Shown: positions 58,309 to 64,000 of the stretch, in pieces
How positions within the stretch are numbered: the stretch's first letter is position 1
How the letters are laid out: the number at the start of each line of letters is the position of its first letter
Source of the DNA: Actinomyces mediterranea
GTDB taxonomy: Bacteria > Actinomycetota > Actinomycetes > Actinomycetales > Actinomycetaceae
Reading direction: 5' to 3'
NCBI RefSeq assembly: GCF_900155595.1
Contig: NZ_FTPB01000004.1
Span: forward strand, 930,001-994,000
Length of the DNA stretch: 64,000 bases
Notes under the pieces: generated by a model
Told to the model about the DNA's origin: nothing
The model's input: the letters and a program-made list of their open reading frames with translations, nothing else
The model's database searches: none
Made by a program: the position numbers and the translations under genes

Positions 58309-60711
58309 CTACCTGGTATTCGGGTTCGCCTGGCGGTTCTCATTCCCCGTGTCCGTACCGGGGTTCTGATTCCCACCGTTTCCTCCACCGGAGTTGCCGG
58401 CATCCGACGAGCCACCGTTGCCCCCGCCCCCCGGATTGGTGTTCGCACCCGAATTGGAATCGTTGCCGGCGCCCGTGTCCGGATTCGTTGTATCAGGTTC
58501 GGGGCGTGTGTCGGTGGACGGAGTCTGCGGCTGGTTCTGCGTCTGCTGATCCGCGGGCGCTTGGCCCCCAGATTGCCCGATCTGACCCGACTGCGGCACT
58601 GATTGGGGCTGTTCGACCGTCGAAGTGGACTTGCGATTCGTCGACACCTTCCAGTCGAAGTCGGTGGCGGTAAGAGTCCCCGTCGCAACCTTCATATAGG
58701 AGATCCACACATCGACCGGCCAATCGCCGCCGTGGAACTGGTTGAGTCCGCCGACATTATCGAGCGGCACCGCATTGCCATTCTCATCGGATTGGTACAT
58801 GGACACGGCCGTCACCAGGCCGGGGACAAAGCCAACGAATTGCGCGGACCTCTGCTCCTGCGAGGTTCCGGTCTTGCCGGCGGCGGTGAACTTCGGCAGC
58901 GCCAACGCGACCGCCTCCGCCGTTCCATCGCTCTCGGTGACCGCCTCAAGAGCAGGCATGATCGAGGAGACGTCCTCGACGGTGAAGGCCCTCTTGCTCG
59001 TTGTCGGCGCCTGGTAGACGGAGTTGCCCCGAGAATCCGACACCGAGCGAACGATATGCGCATTGATGCGCGACCCGCCGTTGGCGATCGTCGAATACGC
59101 GGTAGACAAGTCGATGTTGTGGGGGGCCGCGAATCCGAGGACATTGAGGAGCGTCGGTTCCAGTCCGACCGTGTCCTCGGGGATCCCCGCTTTGATCGCC
59201 GTCTCCATGGTGGCGTGCGCGCCGACCTTCTCATTGAGTGCGACGAAGGCGGTGTTGATCGAGTACGAGGTCGCCTTGACGAGGTCGACAGTCCCGAAGG
59301 AGTACCCTCCGTCATTCGTCACCGCTGATTCGATGCCCTTGAAGTATTGGGGCGATTTACCCGAGAAGCGGTCCTTGACGGAGCCGCCGTTTTCAGCGTT
59401 CGCGAGCAGCGTGAACGCCTTGAAACTCGACCCGGCCATCGCGATGTCCTGAGTCACCCCGTTCTGTTGACGGCTCAGGTAGTCCGCCCCCGCGTACTCG
59501 GCGACGATCTCACCCGTCTTGGGATCCACGGAGGACAGGGCGACGTGCATACTCTTCGGATCCCATCCGGAGATCGAGTTCATCATCTCCGCTGCGGCGA
59601 CTGCCGCGTCCTGGCGGTCCTTGTCGATGGTGGAGGTGATCTTCAATCCGCCGGTCGCGATCGCCTCCTCGGTGAAGGCGCCCGACGCGAGGAGCTCGGA
59701 GCGCACCTGTTCGATGAGGTACCCGGTCGGACCGGACATCGATTCGTCAACCTGCGAGGACGGGTCGACCGTCTGGGGGAAGACCGCCGCTTTGGCGTCT
59801 TCAGCGCTGATCCACCCGTCCTCGACCATGAGCGAGAGGACCCGCTCGAAGCGCTGCCTCGCCTGATCCTCGTCGACTGCGGGATCCCAGGCGGAGGGTG
59901 CGGGAATGATGCCCGCGAGCATGGCCGACTCCGCCAGCGTCATCTGGGCTGCGGGGTGGCCGAAGTAGGCCCGTGACGCCGCCTCAATGCCGTAGGCCCC
60001 GCGGCCGAAGTAGATCGTATTGAGGTAGTTGCCGAGGATCTCATCCTTGGACTGTTCGCGGTTGATCTTGATGGCGAGAACCGCTTCCTTCGCCTTTCCG
60101 AGGTAGGACGTCGTCTCCCCGACGTAGTAGCGCTCCACGTACTGCTGGGTGAGAGTGGAGCCGCCCTGCCTGCTCCCCGTCGTGAGGTTGTTCAACAGGG
60201 CACGGGCAATGCCCTTGAAGTCGATCCCGGAGTTCGTGTAGAAGGTCCTGTCTTCGCTGGCGACGACCGCTTTGCCGACGTAGTCGGGCAGCGTGGCGGT
60301 GTCGATGATATTGCGGTTGACGTCTCCAAAGCTGCCCATGGTGGTGGTGCCGTCGGAGTAGTACAGCGTCGTCTTCTGCGCGAGGGCGAGATCATCCGCT
60401 TCAGGGATCGACAGCCGCGAATAGAGCGTGAGGAATGCGCCCATTCCCGCGATGAGTACGGCGAGGAATACGAAGAGCAGGCCAAGCCCGATCTTGCGCC
60501 CGATATGACGCGAACCAGAGCCCTTACCCCGCTTCTTGGAGTTCGGCGCCGTGCCCGTCGCCGACTTGCGAGAACCGCCCGAGCGCGCAGCCGCAGACGT
60601 CGAAGAACCCTCGCGCGGGCGGGCCGCGTCGGCGCGCTTGGGCAGATGTGAGGACCGGGAGCCGGATCCCATGATCTCGTTCCAGCCCATTCTCCCGTCA
60701 GATTTCGCCAC
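58309..60711 (-). CDS. Class A penicillin-binding protein (bifunctional transglycosylase/transpeptidase)
   Basis: This 800-residue enzyme has a basic, low-complexity N-terminus (about 1-75) and a membrane helix (about 78-100). The GT51 transglycosylase domain has VVASEDRTFYTNSGIDFKGI, GGSTLTQQYVERYY (about 182) and REQSKDEILGNYLNTIYFG. The transpeptidase domain has SSFKAFT (serine about 425), SYSIN and KTGTSQEQ (about 610). A C-terminal tail of about 130 residues is rich in Gln, Pro, Gly and Asn. It polymerises and cross-links peptidoglycan. GTG 60711 has AAAGG at 8 nt; ATG codons 7 and 13 residues later are alternatives. Confidence 0.94.
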   Translation of the reverse strand: MAKSDGRMGWNEIMGSGSRSSHLPKRADAARPREGSSTSAAARSGGSRKSATGTAPNSKKRGKGSGSRHIGRKIGLGLLFVFLAVLIAGMGAFLTLYSRLSIPEADDLALAQKTTLYYSDGTTTMGSFGDVNRNIIDTATLPDYVGKAVVASEDRTFYTNSGIDFKGIARALLNNLTTGSRQGGSTLTQQYVERYYVGETTSYLGKAKEAVLAIKINREQSKDEILGNYLNTIYFGRGAYGIEAASRAYFGHPAAQMTLAESAMLAGIIPAPSAWDPAVDEDQARQRFERVLSLMVEDGWISAEDAKAAVFPQTVDPSSQVDESMSGPTGYLIEQVRSELLASGAFTEEAIATGGLKITSTIDKDRQDAAVAAAEMMNSISGWDPKSMHVALSSVDPKTGEIVAEYAGADYLSRQQNGVTQDIAMAGSSFKAFTLLANAENGGSVKDRFSGKSPQYFKGIESAVTNDGGYSFGTVDLVKATSYSINTAFVALNEKVGAHATMETAIKAGIPEDTVGLEPTLLNVLGFAAPHNIDLSTAYSTIANGGSRINAHIVRSVSDSRGNSVYQAPTTSKRAFTVEDVSSIMPALEAVTESDGTAEAVALALPKFTAAGKTGTSQEQRSAQFVGFVPGLVTAVSMYQSDENGNAVPLDNVGGLNQFHGGDWPVDVWISYMKVATGTLTATDFDWKVSTNRKSTSTVEQPQSVPQSGQIGQSGGQAPADQQTQNQPQTPSTDTRPEPDTTNPDTGAGNDSNSGANTNPGGGGNGGSSDAGNSGGGNGGNQNPGTDTGNENRQANPNTR

Positions 60712-60789
60712 GAATTCAGCCTTTCAGCAGGGGTCTGTTCCTCCAGCCTACGCAGTAATCCTGCGAAACGGCCGAATTCGTGACGGGTT

Positions 60790-62322
60790 CTACTCCCCTT
60801 GGGAGGCCTCGCGTGCCTTCTTCGCAGCCTGTTTGCGGGCCCTTTTCGCGGCGGTGATCACCTCCCAGCGCGCCTGCTGCGCCTCGTATTCGGCGGCGAC
60901 ATCGCGGACCTCGTCCGACGCCCACCAGGCGAGCAGTTCTTCGCGCGCGGCTTCCTCGCCAAGGGGACCGCGGTCCATCCGCAGCGTCATGAGGTGATCG
61001 AGCGCCATCTTCACGGCGCGTGACGGGCGCAGCCCGAGGATCTCCATCACCTGGTCCCCGTCGAGGTCGGGGCGTATCGCATCGAGTTCTTCCTGCTGGC
61101 GCAGGGCATCGATGCGGGCTTCGAGATCGTCATAGGCGCTCGACAGCATGAGGGCCTTGCGGCGGTTGCGCGTCGTGCAGTCAGCGCGGGTGAGCCGGTG
61201 GAGGCGTTCGAGCTGGTCCCCGGCGTCGGCGATATAGCGCCGCACCGCCGAATCGGTCCACGTGGCCTCGCCGTATCCGTGGAACCGCAGGTGCAGGCCA
61301 ACGAGCTTCGACACCGCTTCCGTCGTCGCCTTGTCGAACTTCAACGCCTTCATCCGCGAGCGCGTCATCTTCGCGCCCTTCATCTCATGATGGTGGAAGG
61401 ACACGGTGCCATTGGGTTCGAATCGCCTCGTCGCAGGCTTGCCGATGTCGTGCATGAGGGCGGCGAAGCGGAGGATGAAATCGGGGGCGGGCACCGGGCC
61501 GTCCGGACCCGTCTCCAGGTCCATCGCCTGTTCGAGGACGGTGAGGGTGTGCTCGTAGACATCCTTGTGGCGCCGGTGCTCATCCACCGTGGACACGAGG
61601 TTGGACAACTCGGGAAGCACGATGTCGGCGACCCCCGTGTGGACCATTAGTTCGAGTCCGCGCCTGGGGGCGGGAGAGAGGATGAGACGTTCGAGTTCGG
61701 CGCGGATCCTCTCCGCGGAGACGATCTTGAGCCTGTGAGCCATGGCCTCCATCGCGTCCATGACGTCGACATCGACGTCGATCTCGAGTTGTGCGGCGAA
61801 TCTGGCGGCCCTCATGATGCGCAGGGGGTCGTCGTCGAAGGACTGCGTCGGCGTGACGGGGGTCCTCAGCCGTGATTCGGCGAGGTCGTCGAGGCCGTGG
61901 TACGGGTCGACTAGCACCATGGCGGGCAGTCTCATCGCCATCGCATTGACGGTGAAGTCACGCCTGGTCAGGTCCCCTTCGAGGGTGTCCCCGAAGGATA
62001 CTTCCGGTTTGCGGGAGCCGACCTCGTAGGAGTCGGTACGGTAGGTCGTCACCTCGACGGTGATGTCGCCCCTGCGCGCGCCGATGGTCCCGAACTCTTT
62101 GCCGATATCCCAGACCGCCGACCCCCATGTGGACAGGATCTCCTCGGTGCGGTCGGGAAGCGCGGAGGTCGCGAAGTCGAGGTCGTGGGGGGTCGCTCCG
62201 AGGAATGCGTCACGCACCGGACCCCCGACGAGGGCGATCTGCTCTCCTGCGTCGTCGAAGATCCGCCCGAGTTCGAGGATCGCGGGAGGAAGTGCGGCGA
62301 ATGTGCGGTGAGCATTCGCCAT
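60790..62322 (-). CDS. pcnA: CCA tRNA nucleotidyltransferase / poly(A) polymerase family
   Basis: This 510-residue enzyme adds or repairs the 3' CCA of tRNAs. The head domain has ALVGGPVRDAFLG (about 28-40) and HDLDFATSA with catalytic Asp pair. RRDFTVNAMAMRL and DPLRIMRAARFAAQL follow (about 115-165), then an HD domain LMHDIGKPATRRF (about 290) and a helical C-terminus. The start is uncertain: ATG 62322 (MANAHRTFAALPP) fits homologues but has no clear ribosome site. ATG 62424 has GAGGTGA overlapping it and would add 34 less typical residues. It is divergent from the NUDIX gene, the usual actinobacterial arrangement. Confidence 0.9.
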   Translation of the reverse strand: MANAHRTFAALPPAILELGRIFDDAGEQIALVGGPVRDAFLGATPHDLDFATSALPDRTEEILSTWGSAVWDIGKEFGTIGARRGDITVEVTTYRTDSYEVGSRKPEVSFGDTLEGDLTRRDFTVNAMAMRLPAMVLVDPYHGLDDLAESRLRTPVTPTQSFDDDPLRIMRAARFAAQLEIDVDVDVMDAMEAMAHRLKIVSAERIRAELERLILSPAPRRGLELMVHTGVADIVLPELSNLVSTVDEHRRHKDVYEHTLTVLEQAMDLETGPDGPVPAPDFILRFAALMHDIGKPATRRFEPNGTVSFHHHEMKGAKMTRSRMKALKFDKATTEAVSKLVGLHLRFHGYGEATWTDSAVRRYIADAGDQLERLHRLTRADCTTRNRRKALMLSSAYDDLEARIDALRQQEELDAIRPDLDGDQVMEILGLRPSRAVKMALDHLMTLRMDRGPLGEEAAREELLAWWASDEVRDVAAEYEAQQARWEVITAAKRARKQAAKKAREASQGE

Positions 62323-62540
62323 GAGCGTCGGGATATCGCGCGATTCGCGGGCGGCGTCGACGTTGCTCCCCCGCTGGGGGGACGAATCGGAGGGGGAGAC
62401 TCGGGCTGACTGTTGAGGGCACATCACCTCTAAGGGTGCCACGTCGACGGGTGCAAACTCCACGCGCAACGACCATGACTTTGGTGAGGCGACCCACGTC
62501 TACACCCCCGGTCTTCGTCGAGATAGTCGCTCCGGGCAAC

Positions 62541-62552
62541 TAGAGTGGACCT
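62541..62552 (+). promoter_or_regulatory. Leaderless -10 box before the NUDIX gene
   Basis: TAGAGT (62541-62546) lies 6 nt before ATG 62553 and there is no ribosome binding site. Confidence 0.55.
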
Positions 62553-63089
62553 ATGCCTGCACGTCCGACGGATTTGAAACCGGGGGTCCCCAGACCCCCG
62601 CGTCGTGATGTATCGTCGCGCGCAGTCCACTCGCATTCGGCGCATCTTCCCGTGTCATCCGAAACCTCAGCGGGGGGCATCGTCGTCGATGTCGTCGACG
62701 CCATCCCCTATGCGGCGATCATTGCGCGGCGCAATCGTGCGGGCCGCATCGAATGGTGCCTGCCGAAGGGTCATTTGGAGGCCGGTGAGACCGCGGAACA
62801 GGCAGCATTGCGCGAGGTCGCCGAGGAGACGGGCATCCACGGCCGCATCATCCGCCATCTCGCGAGCATCGACTACTGGTTCTCGGGGGCAGACCGCCGC
62901 GTCCACAAGGTCGTCCACCACTACCTCATGGGATACGTGTCGGGGACAATCACCGTTGAGAACGACCCCGATCACGAGGCGGAAGAGGCCGCGTGGATGC
63001 CGCTCCAGGACTTGACCCGCCACCTCGCGTATCCCAATGAGCGCCGGATCGTCACCCTTGCACTCGATCTGTTGTATAAGGATGCGTAA
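62553..63089 (+). CDS. NUDIX hydrolase
   Basis: This 178-residue protein has a full Nudix box from GHLEAGETAEQAALREVAEE to TGI (about 76-98). It is preceded by RRNRAGRIEWCLPK, and HYLMGYVSG-type strands follow. The first 38 residues are a basic/proline-rich extension. Nudix enzymes hydrolyse nucleoside diphosphates linked to other groups; in actinobacteria this gene lies next to pcnA and mviN, and its substrate is not known. The start fits a leaderless mRNA. The following gene begins at the stop codon region (ATG 63090). Confidence 0.92.
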   Translation: MPARPTDLKPGVPRPPRRDVSSRAVHSHSAHLPVSSETSAGGIVVDVVDAIPYAAIIARRNRAGRIEWCLPKGHLEAGETAEQAALREVAEETGIHGRIIRHLASIDYWFSGADRRVHKVVHHYLMGYVSGTITVENDPDHEAEEAAWMPLQDLTRHLAYPNERRIVTLALDLLYKDA

Positions 63090-64000
63090 ATGAGGCGGCC
63101 CTACTACCTGCGCGCCGCGGCACGACGCTGGATTCGCACGGGTCTCGCCCTCGTCCTCGCAGTGGCGATGACCGGTTTCGCCGCAGTGGGCCTCCTCCCC
63201 GAGGCGGCATCCAGGGCAGCCGATTCGACTCCGTCACTCTTCGCCCAGGCCTCCTCCCACAACGGCATCAGCGTCGTCATCAATGACCTCCAGCCCCGGA
63301 TCCTCACCACCGAAGAGGAGCTCGTCGTTTCGGGGACCGTGACGAATACGTCAGATCAGGTCCTCACGACTCCCGCGCTCTTCGTGTCGATGGAGTCGTG
63401 GACGCCGGTGTCCGTGGACGCCCTCGCCACCATGCTCAATTCGCCGGGTGCGACGGGCGTACCTGTCAGCATCGACAACCTCTCGCAGGATCTGGGGGTG
63501 GGGGCGTCCACACCTTTCGAGATCCACATCCCCTTCTCCCAACTGCCCCTGTCCCTGGACTCCGAGTGGGGGCCCCGCGTTGTAACGGTGTCCGCCCACT
63601 CCTCCGGATCGTCGGGCTTCGACCGGTCGATCGCGATCTGGGATTCGGGTGAGGATCTTGCAGGAATCGAGGTGTCTACCCTGGTCGCGTGGACTTCTGA
63701 GAACACGACGGGCACGTCTGCGGAGAGGCTCGCAGTCCAGCGGATCGCGCAGATGACGGGGGCGACTCTCGCCATGGATTCGCGGGTGATCCCCCGCGCC
63801 AAAGTGTCGGATGTATCGCAAGAGCATTCCGACGACTCCGCCCTCTACGGCGAGTCAGCAACCCACCACGCCAAAGTGTCGGATGTATCGCAAGAGCATT
63901 CCGACGGCTTGAACGCACAGTCGTTGAGCCGCGAGGATCAGCGCTTCTTCTCCGCCCTATTCACCACCGCCCCCCAGGTCGTTGCACTGCCCGATGGGGA
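63090..64000 (+). CDS. Secreted/membrane protein, DUF6049-like (N-terminal part)
   Basis: The frame opens at ATG 63090, directly after the NUDIX stop, and runs to the window end without a stop. It encodes a twin-Arg-rich N-terminus (RRPYYLRAAARRWIRTG), a signal helix (LALVLAVAMTGFAAVGLLP) and an extracytoplasmic beta-rich domain (VVINDLQPRILTTEEELVVS, GTVTNTSDQVL). In actinobacteria a DUF6049 protein commonly lies between this NUDIX gene and murJ/mviN, which supports the assignment. A 12-residue segment, AKVSDVSQEHSD, occurs twice near the end (about residues 237-272), from a 38-bp direct repeat. The C-terminal part lies outside the window. Confidence 0.8.
   Translation, partial: MRRPYYLRAAARRWIRTGLALVLAVAMTGFAAVGLLPEAASRAADSTPSLFAQASSHNGISVVINDLQPRILTTEEELVVSGTVTNTSDQVLTTPALFVSMESWTPVSVDALATMLNSPGATGVPVSIDNLSQDLGVGASTPFEIHIPFSQLPLSLDSEWGPRVVTVSAHSSGSSGFDRSIAIWDSGEDLAGIEVSTLVAWTSENTTGTSAERLAVQRIAQMTGATLAMDSRVIPRAKVSDVSQEHSDDSALYGESATHHAKVSDVSQEHSDGLNAQSLSREDQRFFSALFTTAPQVVALPDG
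63797..63834. repeat. 38-bp direct repeat, copy 1
   Basis: CGCCAAAGTGTCGGATGTAT begins the unit, which is identical to 63869-63906. The copies are 72 bp apart, a multiple of three, so they are in frame and both encode AKVSDVSQEHSD. Confidence 0.97.
63869..63906. repeat. 38-bp direct repeat, copy 2
   Basis: Exact copy of 63797-63834 in the same orientation. The 34 bp between the two copies is unique, so this is a dispersed pair rather than a simple tandem duplication. Confidence 0.97.

Overview
The window looks like chromosomal DNA of a high-GC actinobacterium, most probably a member of the Actinomycetaceae (Actinomyces/Schaalia-like). This is inferred from gene content and order: the fhaA-fhaB-pstP-rodA-pbpA-pknA-pknB cell-wall kinase cluster, crgA, DUF881 and class E sortase genes beside it, ppiA and a rhomboid protease next, and dnaB, rpsF-ssb-rpsR-rplI, pcnA and a NUDIX gene further along. 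In actinobacteria these genes usually lie near oriC. There are no rRNA genes, complete insertion sequences, prophages or CRISPR arrays. One tRNA gene, tRNA-Leu(CAG), is present.

Layout. 1-4.3 kb: end of an AzlD transporter, a DUF4143 ATPase behind two operator-like palindromes, an S33-type hydrolase and a stand-alone nrdF. 4.4-11 kb: a damaged sugar-uptake locus with a ROK repressor (+) divergent from two permeases, a binding lipoprotein, a GH36 alpha-galactosidase-like enzyme and a GH16-like relic (-). One permease has an in-frame TGA, the binding protein has a C7 frameshift, the GH16-like gene is ruined, and the GH36 gene carries eight copies of a 7-bp repeat. 11.2-20.4 kb: the FHA/phosphatase/SEDS/PBP/kinase operon. 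20.5-26 kb: a small membrane protein, sortase, DUF881, crgA, a hypothetical gene, ppiA, rhomboid and a HAD phosphatase. 26-33.7 kb: a type I restriction-modification operon (hsdM-hsdS-GIY-YIG-hsdR) split by an oppositely oriented vapBC module between two 74-bp copies of the hsdR start. 33.9-40.6 kb: nucleoside hydrolase, a second DUF4143 ATPase behind 22-bp iterons, a lipoprotein, a MacB-like ABC exporter, a nitroreductase and an unknown protein. 40.6-47.5 kb: a P-type ATPase, a lone receiver protein, a multidomain histidine kinase and an SLC13 transporter. 47.7-49 kb: tRNA-Leu followed by a coding relic and HicAB. 49.3-58.3 kb: an ABC exporter, cold-shock protein, a small membrane protein, dnaB, a MATE exporter and the rpsF-ssb-rpsR-rplI operon. 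58.3-64 kb: a class A PBP, pcnA, a NUDIX hydrolase and the start of a secreted protein.

How the genes work together. The kinase cluster forms one translationally coupled unit controlling peptidoglycan synthesis and division. The restriction locus appears to have been rearranged by a toxin-antitoxin insertion that broke the ancestral hsdR coupling and kept a remnant of the old hsdR start. Several genes have a TAnnnT box 6-7 nt before the start codon, the usual actinobacterial leaderless layout. The dnaB-MATE intergenic region is unusually rich in DnaA-box-like 9-mers.

Coordinates, motifs and lesions were read directly from the sequence. Family names rest on motif recognition without any database search.
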